Shown one piece after another: positions 1 through 6,702 of a stretch of 42,146 bases of DNA. The stretch is from NCBI GenBank assembly GCA_021779955.1, contig JAJXZS010000016.1, forward strand, positions 1-42,146, in the 5' to 3' direction. This DNA comes from Chloroflexota bacterium. GTDB taxonomy: Bacteria; Chloroflexota; Anaerolineae; Anaerolineales; Anaerolineaceae. Made by a program: the position numbers and the translations under genes. Position 1 is the first letter of the stretch. Every line of letters starts with the position of its first letter. The notes below the pieces were generated by a model. The model ran no database searches and was not told the origin of the DNA. It was given only the letters and a program-made list of their open reading frames with translations.

Positions 1-1976
1 TGCGTGATCGGGATGTCCAGGCTGTCGGTATCCGGCTCAGACTCAGTCGAGTCCGCCGTCACCGTGTTGCTCAGGTTCCCGCCTGCGTCGATCTCCGCCT
101 GGCTCACCGTGTGAGAGCAGGTGTACGTCCAGCTTTCGCTCAACTGCAAAGCGCCGTCCGTGTTCGTGTCTCCCGACACGTATGCCGGTGCCGCATCGCA
201 GTTCGGATCGCTCACCGTGATGCCCGTCAGGGTCATGTTGCCCACGTTGGTCACCACGAAGCTGTAAGGTACCACCTGATCTGCCGCTGTGACCTCGGTG
301 GTCGTCGAACTCTTCACCACATGGATCGCTGGCGAAGGGCTGACAATGTACTCTGCCGTTGACTCCGAAGAGTCATAAGTTTGGCTGCCATAGTCTCCAT
401 GCGCCTTGGCAGTATTCGGATAGGTACCTGCCAGTGTTTCAGCTGTGATCGGACCCACCACGCAGGTTGTCTCGCCCTGCACTGCCAATGGATCGGTGAA
501 TGAACAGCTCGCAGTACCCACCAATGCATCGGTAACATTCACAGAACTTAAAGCCACATTGCCTGTATTGGTGACCGTGAATTGATAGTAGACATCTGTG
601 CCGCCCGCGATTGTTATCGAGGATGACCAGGGTCCAGTCGCGGTTGTGCCGATCTGCTTGAGCAAGCTCAGCGAAGGCGCTGCGATCAGGGTATTGGAGA
701 AAGTGCAGGTGACCTCCTCACCTTCAGCGAGCGCAATCGTCACTGCCGGTAGGGTAACTTTCTGTGTGCCGCCATTTGCACTCAATACACTGCACGCTAT
801 TCCGGTGAGGTTCCAGTCTGTAACTGCAGCCTCTGTGACAGTGTAAGTCGTAAAATCAACGATATCAGAAAACACCTTTGTATTGGCTGTCGTTCCGTCA
901 TCCACAAGCGAGAAATTCGCCAAAGGTAGCGGGGACGCCGTGAAATCGAAAGAAGTTGCTCCTGGCGGCGTGGCATCTTTGATAATCGTGATCGACCCAG
1001 GGAAAATGACCGCATCCGCTGACAGTGACCGATCCTGGTTTCCGCCTGAACCATCCAAATTCAAAAGCCGGGTGTGGTAAGGCGAGCCAGAGATGGCCAC
1101 AGCTGAGTCAGATTGCCCCCAGTCATGGCGTGTGGCAATATGTCCGCCCCATGCCAGCACTGCCGTCGGATCTGTCACAGTGAATGTAATGGTAATACTG
1201 GCAGATGTATCCCCAATAAAGCCGGGGATAGTGTAGGTATAACCAGAGACTGCTGTGATTTCTCCATTGTATAAGGTGAAATTACCCGCAATGGGTGTCA
1301 CTCCAGCACCGGTAACTTGCGGATCAGGAGGAATCGGATACGTAGTAGGTGTACCGAATGTGCCGGCGACACCTGAAGTCGGATCACCTGTCACACTTCG
1401 ATCCCAGGTAGTCAGGTAATCAAGGGCATGTTTTCCGCTTTTCGTGGTGTCCCATTGGAAGGTAACCGTATGGCTTCCGATGGCCAGGTTGGTGAAAATC
1501 AGTCGGTAGGGAATGGAGTCGCCTTCAACATACCGCGACTTGCTTGCCCCAAGATTCCCGTTGACCCAGTTCGAATATGTTGTGTCATTCAGGCACGGCT
1601 CAGTTCCGCTCGTACCGTTGCCGCATTGATCAAGGTTCGCCGCGGGGTTCCCTACCGGTGCAGCGACCATTGGGACGAGCAGCGCAGATGCGGAGGGGCT
1701 CGTATTGTCTGGGCTCGGGTTACCGACATTCGACCGGTGTTCATCGGCGACCGGACTTCGATTGTCGCCGGCCAAGTCCGCAGCCGGATTTCGATTTCCA
1801 CCTGCCAGCTCCGCCGCTGGGTTCGCATTTTCATTCTGTCCATGCGAGTTCTCGCTCGGATTTGGCGGGTTATTGCCTGCCTGCGCTGTCAAAGTTGTCA
1901 GCGGGCTAAATAACATCGCACAAATAACCACGAGATTAAAGATGGATGAAACCATTCGTACCTGTTTTGTGGTCAT
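1..1976 (-). CDS. Secreted repeat protein with DUF11-like domains (partial, C-terminus beyond left edge)
   Basis: One frame stays open on the minus strand from ATG 1976 to the window edge (658 codons), so the protein is incomplete. The start has a strong ribosome site (GGAGGAG, about 6 nt upstream). The N-terminus is a signal peptide: positive residues, a hydrophobic stretch (FNLVVICAMLFSPL) and a likely cleavage after TAQA near residue 33. Residues about 34-85 are Asn/Pro/Ala-rich imperfect repeats (NPAAELAGGNRNPAADLAGD). About 110-325 looks like a beta-rich ectodomain. About 326-427 (start SITIIKDATPPGATSFDF, end CTFSNT) resembles a prealbumin-like or SpaA-type fold. Two DUF11/DUF7507-like repeats follow (about 429-545 and 548-653), marked by FTVTNTGNVALSSVNVTD and FVVTNVGNMTLTGITVSD. 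It is probably an extracellular surface or adhesion protein; the ligand is unknown. Confidence 0.82.
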   Translation of the reverse strand, partial: MTTKQVRMVSSIFNLVVICAMLFSPLTTLTAQAGNNPPNPSENSHGQNENANPAAELAGGNRNPAADLAGDNRSPVADEHRSNVGNPSPDNTSPSASALLVPMVAAPVGNPAANLDQCGNGTSGTEPCLNDTTYSNWVNGNLGASKSRYVEGDSIPYRLIFTNLAIGSHTVTFQWDTTKSGKHALDYLTTWDRSVTGDPTSGVAGTFGTPTTYPIPPDPQVTGAGVTPIAGNFTLYNGEITAVSGYTYTIPGFIGDTSASITITFTVTDPTAVLAWGGHIATRHDWGQSDSAVAISGSPYHTRLLNLDGSGGNQDRSLSADAVIFPGSITIIKDATPPGATSFDFTASPLPLANFSLVDDGTTANTKVFSDIVDFTTYTVTEAAVTDWNLTGIACSVLSANGGTQKVTLPAVTIALAEGEEVTCTFSNTLIAAPSLSLLKQIGTTATGPWSSSITIAGGTDVYYQFTVTNTGNVALSSVNVTDALVGTASCSFTDPLAVQGETTCVVGPITAETLAGTYPNTAKAHGDYGSQTYDSSESTAEYIVSPSPAIHVVKSSTTTEVTAADQVVPYSFVVTNVGNMTLTGITVSDPNCDAAPAYVSGDTNTDGALQLSESWTYTCSHTVSQAEIDAGGNLSNTVTADSTESEPDTDSLDIPIT

Positions 1977-1996
1977 TTCTCCTCCTCCACTTCATT

Positions 1997-2027
1997 AACA
2001 AACAAAACCAGCCAGTGTGGCCGGTTT
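1997..2027 (-). terminator. Terminator-like hairpin just upstream of the secreted-protein RBS
   Basis: On the minus strand AAACCGGCC and GGCTGGTTT pair around a 5-nt loop (one G-U pair), followed by a T-rich run (TTTTGTTTGTT). It lies about 20-50 nt before the start codon at 1976. It could end transcripts from the response-regulator gene or act as an attenuator in the leader of the secreted-protein gene. Confidence 0.5.
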
Positions 2028-2297
2028 CGCAATTTGCTCCCCAGAGATACCCCCCTGACAATATCGTCAAAGACAAAGGGCCTTGCGACCATTGACTGGT
2101 CTCTGGTTCATCGCATCCACTTCAGAAATGAGAATTATTGATCAAAAACTATGGATTCTTTTCGCCCTCCTGACTCAAAATCCTTGATGTTATTTATGTA
2201 CATAAAAAAATTCCAGAGGATCAAAGGAAAAAGAAGAAGTATTCAGTTATGGATAGATCTGTACATTTATATTACACGAACAAACCTTGGTTTGTTT

Positions 2298-2315
2298 CTG
2301 TCAAATTTCTGTCAG
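2298..2315. promoter_or_regulatory. PhoB/OmpR-family-type direct repeat (Pho-box-like)
   Basis: The sequence CTGTCAAATTTCTGTCAG contains two CTGTCA half-sites exactly 11 bp apart. This is the geometry and close to the consensus of the classical Pho box bound by OmpR/PhoB-family winged-helix regulators. It sits just past the 3' end of an OmpR/PhoB-type regulator gene and upstream of the secreted-protein gene. Binding by that regulator is an inference. Confidence 0.5.
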
Positions 2316-2336
2316 AATGATCTGCCTTAATATCAA

Positions 2337-3023
2337 TTATCGCGACTCCTCAAACCGATATCCAACCCCCCAAACGGTATGAAGGCATTCAGGGTTCTCA
2401 GAATCTTCTCCGATCTCCCTGCGCAGCCGCCGGATCGCTGAATCTACCAGGTTCGCATCCTCAAATCCGCCTGAGTGCTTCCAGACTTCCCGAAGCAATT
2501 GTTCTTTCGTGACCACCTCACCCATGTGTTCCATGAAGAAGACCAATAACCGAAAATCAATTGGGGTTACCTGGATCTCATTACCGTCTCGATAGACCTT
2601 TCGCGCCACGGGGTTGACCGTTAAGTGCTTGCAGCGAAAGATGGGCAACTGTGTAAAATCGCTCCGATGGTTGCGTTCCAGGATGGATTGTATTCGGGCA
2701 GCGAGCTCAACAGCGCGCAGCGGCTTGATAACACAGTCAGTGGCGCCTGCCTTCATGAGCTCCGGGATTCTCCAGGCACTTTCCTCTTGTAGTATGACCA
2801 GGGTAGGTGTCGTACCGGCAGGCTTGAACTGGTGGCACACGCTGTAAATATCTCGTTCTGGATTCAGATCGAAAATAACCAATGAAATCGGTTCGTTTGT
2901 GGGATTTTGGAATTGTGGTGTATTTGAATCTGTAACCAAGATTCTACATTCTTGCGACTCGCCTATGGCCTTGAGCAGTCGCGCGGTAGATTCATCATCT
3001 ACGACCCCTAGTATGAGACTCAT
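2337..3023 (-). CDS. OmpR/PhoB-family response regulator (orphan)
   Basis: A 228-residue two-domain regulator. The frame extends upstream only by a TTG start (3068); ATG 3023 is preferred because it starts directly at the receiver (MSLILGVVDDES) and has GGTGAG upstream. Receiver residues 1-115: acidic pair D9/D10, phospho-acceptor D52 in IFDLNP, and K100 in VIKPL. The usual Thr/Ser after beta-4 appears replaced (VILQEE), and the switch aromatic before K100 is not the usual Tyr, so signalling may be atypical. Winged helix about 130-226 ends in the family signature VWGVGYRF. No histidine kinase is next to it. The downstream secreted-protein gene and the intervening 11-bp-period repeat suggest a local target. 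Confidence 0.88.
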   Translation of the reverse strand: MSLILGVVDDESTARLLKAIGESQECRILVTDSNTPQFQNPTNEPISLVIFDLNPERDIYSVCHQFKPAGTTPTLVILQEESAWRIPELMKAGATDCVIKPLRAVELAARIQSILERNHRSDFTQLPIFRCKHLTVNPVARKVYRDGNEIQVTPIDFRLLVFFMEHMGEVVTKEQLLREVWKHSGGFEDANLVDSAIRRLRREIGEDSENPECLHTVWGVGYRFEESR

Positions 3024-3091
3024 CACAGTTCTCACCCCAATCGAACAGGATTGTCCAGCTCCACTCAAATGCGGTATCGGTTAGCAATTTG

Positions 3092-3097
3092 ATTATA
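3092..3097 (-). promoter_or_regulatory. Candidate -10 element for the response regulator
   Basis: A perfect TATAAT reads on the minus strand about 70 bp before the regulator start. No convincing -35 lies at 16-18 bp, so this is a weak call. Confidence 0.35.
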
Positions 3098-3225
3098 CAA
3101 CGGTAGATTTGTAAAATGTTCTTGAAAATCTTGCAAATTGATCACAGAAACAGGCAATGGTACCATGCATGGCAGGTCCCAAGATTTTCTTCAACGGATG
3201 TTGAGAGGATCTTTCTCCGGGATTC

Positions 3226-3254
3226 TTGATGATCCGAAAAGTTCATGTTATAAT
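3226..3254 (+). promoter_or_regulatory. rplS promoter
   Basis: TTGATG (3226-3231), a 17-bp spacer and TATAAT (3249-3254) preceded by the extended -10 TGt. It is about 60 bp upstream of the rplS start, in the correct direction. Confidence 0.75.
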
Positions 3255-3263
3255 CCAACCTCG

Positions 3264-3280
3264 CCCGCCAAAGGCGCGGG
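3264..3280 (+). other. Small GC hairpin in the rplS leader
   Basis: CCCGC (3264-3268) pairs with GCGGG (3276-3280) in the short untranslated leader of rplS. Autogenous leader structures are known for ribosomal-protein operons. Whether this one is regulatory is unknown. Confidence 0.3.
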
Positions 3281-3314
3281 ATCTTGATTCAAATCTAGCA
3301 GCAAGGTGTGACAG

Positions 3315-3662
3315 ATGAGCGACTTACTCAAAGCATTTGATGCTCCGGTGAACGAAAACATCCCGGTTTTGCATACTGGAGACACTGTCAGTGTGCACGT
3401 GAAAATCAAGGAAGGCAATCGCGAACGCATCCAGGAATTTAAGGGTATTGTCCTTTATACTCATAACCGTGGAAATGATTCGACCTTCACAGTCCGCCGT
3501 GTGGCCTCCAATGGGATTGGTGTCGAGCGCACTTTTCTATCTCGCAGCCCACGCATCGACAAAGTTGTGGTCGAGCGCAGCGCCAAAGTCCGCCGCTCGC
3601 GCCTCTACTTTCTGCGCAAACGCTCGGGCAAAAGCGCCCGCCTCAAGCAGAAATTCGATTAA
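3315..3662 (+). CDS. rplS: Large ribosomal subunit protein bL19
   Basis: The 115-residue product matches the usual length and layout of bL19, which sits at the interface of the 30S and 50S subunits. Recognisable segments are GDTVSVHVKIKEGNRERIQ, the core FKGIV, the stretch FTVRRVASNGIGVERTF, and the basic C-terminus VRRSRLYFLRKRSGKSAR. The ATG follows AAGGTG. It has its own promoter (3226-3254) and an intrinsic terminator (3683-3720), so it appears to be a one-gene unit. In many bacteria rplS follows trmD and rimM; here it is separate. Confidence 0.97.
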   Translation: MSDLLKAFDAPVNENIPVLHTGDTVSVHVKIKEGNRERIQEFKGIVLYTHNRGNDSTFTVRRVASNGIGVERTFLSRSPRIDKVVVERSAKVRRSRLYFLRKRSGKSARLKQKFD

Positions 3663-3682
3663 GGTATTGCCCGGCATCTATA

Positions 3683-3720
3683 GGGTGCAACCCGAAATGG
3701 GATTGCGCCCTTTATTGTTT
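3683..3720 (+). terminator. Intrinsic terminator of rplS
   Basis: GGGTGCAA pairs with TTGCGCCC (one G-T), extended by CCC/GGG across a bulge, and is followed by TTTATTGTTTT. It lies 20 bp past the rplS stop codon. Confidence 0.75.
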
Positions 3721-3744
3721 TAATTCATAATACCTGGAGCAACC

Positions 3745-4467
3745 ATGACCTCTCCTTTCATTGGCATCACCACCAATCGCTACAACACTACGACGAAAGA
3801 CACCACCAACTCGCTTTCGCTTGCCTATACCACAGCAGTACGTGATGCTGGCGGCTTGCCCGTCATGATCCCGAACGAGTTCCCGCTGGAAAAACTGGAT
3901 GATTTGCTCTCTCATCTGCAGGGCTTGATTATTTCGGGCGGCGGCGATATCCAGACCTCGCGCTTCAATGGGGTCGATAGCGATGCCGTTGACGACGTGG
4001 TTTCCGACCGTGACGAATTGGAAATACGCCTCGTTCACCTTGCGCTCGAGGCTGATCTCCCGCTCCTGGGGATTTGCCGCGGAATCCAGTTGATCAACGT
4101 CGCCCTCGGGGGTTCGCTCTACACCGATATCCCCACTCAATTCCGCACGAGTATCCGCCACAGCAATCCTCCCTCTGCCTATGACCGCAGTCATATCGCC
4201 CACCGGGTGACCCTCGAGCAGGGCAGCGTTCTCCATTCCATCCTGGGTACAAATGAGATTGAAGTGAACAGCCGCCACCACCAGGCTGTCAAAGATCCCG
4301 CGAACCGAGTCCGCGTCACGGCCCACGCAACTGACGGTCTGATCGAAGGGTTCGAGATTCCCGGCAGGCGGTTTGCCCTGGGCGTCCAGTGGCACCCCGA
4401 GAACCTTCAGCTCATGCCTGAGCACCGGGCCATCTTTACTGCTTTTATTCGAGCAGCACAGGCGTAA
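3745..4467 (+). CDS. Class I glutamine-amidotransferase-like hydrolase (peptidase C26, PuuD-like)
   Basis: 240 residues, the usual size of gamma-glutamyl-gamma-aminobutyrate hydrolase-like proteins. The triad is visible: nucleophile C111 in GICRGIQ, and H217/E219 in GVQWHPE. The family signature NSRHHQAVK is at about 175-183, and GLIISGGGDI at 60-69 lines the active site. Such enzymes hydrolyse gamma-glutamyl amide bonds; the substrate here cannot be read from sequence, and no putrescine-pathway genes are nearby. The start has GGAG 8 nt upstream. murI begins one base after the stop, so the two are probably co-transcribed, which fits glutamate-related cell metabolism but does not prove a shared pathway. 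Confidence 0.88.
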   Translation: MTSPFIGITTNRYNTTTKDTTNSLSLAYTTAVRDAGGLPVMIPNEFPLEKLDDLLSHLQGLIISGGGDIQTSRFNGVDSDAVDDVVSDRDELEIRLVHLALEADLPLLGICRGIQLINVALGGSLYTDIPTQFRTSIRHSNPPSAYDRSHIAHRVTLEQGSVLHSILGTNEIEVNSRHHQAVKDPANRVRVTAHATDGLIEGFEIPGRRFALGVQWHPENLQLMPEHRAIFTAFIRAAQA

Positions 4468-4468
4468 A

Positions 4469-5311
4469 ATGACTCCAATGTCTTCCTCGAACGCTCCCCT
4501 CATCGGGGTATTTGATTCAGGTATCGGCGGTCTCTCTGTGTTGCGCGCCATTCGCGATCAGCTTCCCGCCCAGCCTGTGATTTATTTCGGCGACCAGGCA
4601 CATGTGCCTTACGGCGCCCGATCTCTTGATGAGGTTCGCGGCTTTTCACGCGCTGTTGTACGCTTTCTGCTCGGTCGGGGCGCAAAACTGATCGTCGTCG
4701 CCTGCAATACCGCTTCTGTGGCAGCCCTGCACAAGCTGCGAGAGGAATTCCCGTCCATCCCATTTGTCGGCATGGAACCTGCGGTCAAACCCGCTGCTGA
4801 GCAAACCCGCTCCGGAATCGTTGGCGTGCTCGCCACGTATGCCACCTTTCAGGGTGAAATGTATGCCTCGGTCGTCGAGCGCTTTGCCAAAGGGGTTACC
4901 CTGCTTCAAGATCCCTGCTTCGGTCTGGTCGGCGAGATCGAGAAGGGCAATCTCAACGGGCCTGAAACCCGGGCGATCCTTGAACGGGTTCTCGGCCCGA
5001 TGCTTGCGAAGGGTATCGATACCGTGGTCATGGGCTGCACGCACTACCCATTCGTCATACCCCTCATTCAGCAAATTGCCGGCCCGGACGTGCGTGTGAT
5101 CGATCCCGCGCCCGCCATCGCCCGCCAAACCCGCCGCCTTCTTGACGCTCACGACCTGCTTGCCCTCGACGACAGGCCTGCAGAGGTTCAGTTTTACACG
5201 TCAGGTTCACCTGAAGATTTCTCGAAGCTGCTCGTCCAGTTGCTTGGAGAGACCCACCCGGTGGCTCAGGCCGTTTGGCAAGATCCGGACAGGCTGATTA
5301 CGAAGCCTTAG
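4469..5311 (+). CDS. murI: Glutamate racemase
   Basis: 280 residues. It converts L- to D-glutamate for peptidoglycan, implying a murein wall in this organism. Both catalytic cysteines are present: C79 in VVACNTAS and C190 in VMGCTHYPF. The N-terminal FDSGIGGLSVLRAI and YFGDQAHVPYG are also typical. ATG 4469 starts one base after the upstream stop (TAAA-ATG). A second in-frame ATG at 4478 (MSSSNAP) is a possible alternative. Translational coupling with the upstream C26 hydrolase is likely. Confidence 0.96.
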   Translation: MTPMSSSNAPLIGVFDSGIGGLSVLRAIRDQLPAQPVIYFGDQAHVPYGARSLDEVRGFSRAVVRFLLGRGAKLIVVACNTASVAALHKLREEFPSIPFVGMEPAVKPAAEQTRSGIVGVLATYATFQGEMYASVVERFAKGVTLLQDPCFGLVGEIEKGNLNGPETRAILERVLGPMLAKGIDTVVMGCTHYPFVIPLIQQIAGPDVRVIDPAPAIARQTRRLLDAHDLLALDDRPAEVQFYTSGSPEDFSKLLVQLLGETHPVAQAVWQDPDRLITKP

Positions 5312-5342
5312 CTCTCCTCAGCGCAACCGATTTTTGTGTTTC

Positions 5343-5351
5343 TGATATACT
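5343..5351 (+). promoter_or_regulatory. Extended -10 promoter of the DUF3090 operon
   Basis: TGATATACT is an extended -10 (TGn-TATACT) about 30 bp before the DUF3090 start, with no clear -35. The identical nonamer occurs upstream of rpsB (39725-39733). Confidence 0.5.
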
Positions 5352-5380
5352 GACATGTGCAACCTTTTCAAGGAGAGGCC

Positions 5381-5911
5381 ATGCCGCGGATCGAACTGGA
5401 CGTCAATCCTGTTGATTTCATCACAACCGATGCAGTAGGCAAACCGGGCGAGCGGGTGTTTTACCTGCAGGCAACCTCGCGGAACAACATCTACACGCTC
5501 CTCGTCGAAAAGATCCAGATCCAGTCTCTTGCTTCAGGCCTCGAAGAGTTCTTCGCCGACCTCGCCAAAAACTTCCCCAGTCTACCTCCCCAGGCTGACT
5601 CCTTCATCGAAGACCAGATGCACATCCATGAGCCGCCCGAACCGCTCTTTCGCGTTGGCGATATGGGCATCGCCTACGACGAAGACGCCGACAGGGTCAT
5701 CCTTATGGTTCGCGAGATTCTCAGCCGTGAACAGCTCCCTGAAGACGTGAGCGTCATCCGCTTCTGGTGTACCCGCGACCAGATGAGCCGGCTTGGCCTG
5801 TGGAGCGCGGAACTCGCCAGCCGCGGGCGCCCGATCTGCCCTCTTTGCGGGCAGCCCATGGATCCCGAAGGGCACTTCTGCCCAAAGAAAAACGGGCATT
5901 CACACGGATGA
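5381..5911 (+). CDS. DUF3090 family protein with C-terminal zinc-ribbon-like motif
   Basis: 176 residues from ATG 5381, which has a strong AAGGAGAGG; an upstream GTG (5357) is unlikely. It resembles DUF3090, a family shared by Actinobacteria and Chloroflexota (GERVFYLQA near 23-31, FRVGDMGIAYDEDADRV near 90-106). The C-terminus has C153-x2-C156, C167 and nearby histidines (NGHSHG), a likely small metal site. The stop overlaps the start of the next gene as ATGA. The biochemical role of DUF3090 is unknown to me; it is commonly linked to the SCO1664-type gene that follows here. Confidence 0.85.
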   Translation: MPRIELDVNPVDFITTDAVGKPGERVFYLQATSRNNIYTLLVEKIQIQSLASGLEEFFADLAKNFPSLPPQADSFIEDQMHIHEPPEPLFRVGDMGIAYDEDADRVILMVREILSREQLPEDVSVIRFWCTRDQMSRLGLWSAELASRGRPICPLCGQPMDPEGHFCPKKNGHSHG

Positions 5912-6648
5912 CGATTGCCGGGCTCGACCTCACCCAGGAGCAGATCCTTGCTCTACTTACCACGGGGAGGATGGAGCTCACCGGCCAATCCATGATCGGG
6001 TCAAATTACGCCTTTCTCGCGATTCTTGATAACGGCGTCCGGCAAATCCAGGCAGTGTACAAACCGCTCAAAGGTGAAAGCCCGCTCTGGGATTTCCCCA
6101 ACCGCACCCTGGGCAAGCGCGAAACCGCCGCGTTTGTGTTGAGTAACTGGTTGGGTTGGAACCTGGTTCCGCCCACTGTCCTCCGCAAAGACGCCCTGCT
6201 TGGCTCCGGTTCGCTCCAGGTTTACATCGAGCACGACCCCAACCATCATTACTTTTCGCTCAAACCGGCCGAGATCGACCGCCTCCTCCCGGCTGCCCTG
6301 TTCGACCTGGTCGTCAACAATGCCGACCGCAAAGGCAGTCATTTGCTTTTCGACGCTGCCGGCCGCCTTTGGCTGATCGATCACGGCGTCTGCTTCAACA
6401 CCGAAGACAAGCTGCGCACGGTCATCTGGAATTTCGCGGGCGAGCAGATTCCTCGCGCCCTCCTCGCTGACCTGACGCGCGCCTGCGCGGTTTTGAGCCG
6501 CGATGCAGAATTGTTCAACTTCCTTCATCCTTACCTGACCATCGCCGAGATCAAGGCGCTGGCCGGCCGCATCCAATCCATCCTCGCCAACCCGATATTC
6601 CCATTTCCTCCCTCCGATAGGCGGGCTTATCCATATCCGCCGCTCTAG
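5908..6648 (+). CDS. SCO1664-type protein with PI3/4-kinase-like fold
   Basis: 246 residues, ATGA overlap with the DUF3090 gene, hence translational coupling. Kinase-like landmarks are visible: a candidate ATP-binding lysine K52 in AVYKPL, a catalytic-loop-like segment NADRKGSHLL (138-147), and a DFG-like metal-binding segment LWLIDHGVCF (154-163). This matches the family described as SCO1664 / phosphatidylinositol kinase-like. The substrate is unknown. In actinobacteria the DUF3090/SCO1664 pair often has a histidine-phosphatase-like third partner; none is adjacent here. Confidence 0.83.
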   Translation: MTIAGLDLTQEQILALLTTGRMELTGQSMIGSNYAFLAILDNGVRQIQAVYKPLKGESPLWDFPNRTLGKRETAAFVLSNWLGWNLVPPTVLRKDALLGSGSLQVYIEHDPNHHYFSLKPAEIDRLLPAALFDLVVNNADRKGSHLLFDAAGRLWLIDHGVCFNTEDKLRTVIWNFAGEQIPRALLADLTRACAVLSRDAELFNFLHPYLTIAEIKALAGRIQSILANPIFPFPPSDRRAYPYPPL

Positions 6649-6652
6649 CCGG

Positions 6653-6681
6653 TTCATTTTGCACTTCAAAAATGATAAAAT
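6653..6681 (+). promoter_or_regulatory. hom promoter overlapped by an inverted repeat
   Basis: The extended -10 TG-a-TAAAAT (TAAAAT at 6676-6681) has a weak -35 (TTCATT, 6653-6658) at 17 bp. A perfect 9-bp inverted repeat, GTTCATTTT (6652-6660) and AAAATGAAC (6677-6685), brackets this promoter. It could be an operator. Confidence 0.42.
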
Positions 6682-6702
6682 GAACTGAAGAAAGGCGCCC
6701 AG

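Larger units (their letters stand above)
1977..2336. other. 360-bp non-coding region between the response regulator and the secreted-protein gene
   Basis: No credible gene is present and the region is AT-rich compared with its flanks. It holds the terminator-like hairpin (1997-2027), a GACCA/TGGTC hairpin near 2084-2098 (minus strand), an imperfect TGAC-N6-GTCA palindrome near 2056-2069, a 14-bp inverted repeat with 6-bp arms (CAAACC-TT-GGTTTG, 2281-2294), and the PhoB-box-like direct repeat (2298-2315). No strong promoter was recognised. Transcripts reading leftwards would carry a structured leader. Confidence 0.6.

Noticed and set aside
1428-1998. Several plus-strand reading frames over the start of the secreted-protein gene
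   Set aside because: They are shadows of the continuous 658-codon minus-strand gene; their products are Arg/Ser/Cys-rich and lack domain features.
1997-2160. c-di-GMP-I riboswitch in the leader of the secreted-protein gene
   Set aside because: A GACCA/TGGTC hairpin followed by GCAAGGCC is only loosely similar; the conserved GGCAAACC and GACGCAAAGCC segments were not found.
3703-3731. Promoter TTGCGC-17-CATAAT for the C26 hydrolase-murI pair
   Set aside because: It overlaps the rplS terminator and would start transcription on top of the ribosome site; kept only as a weak possibility.
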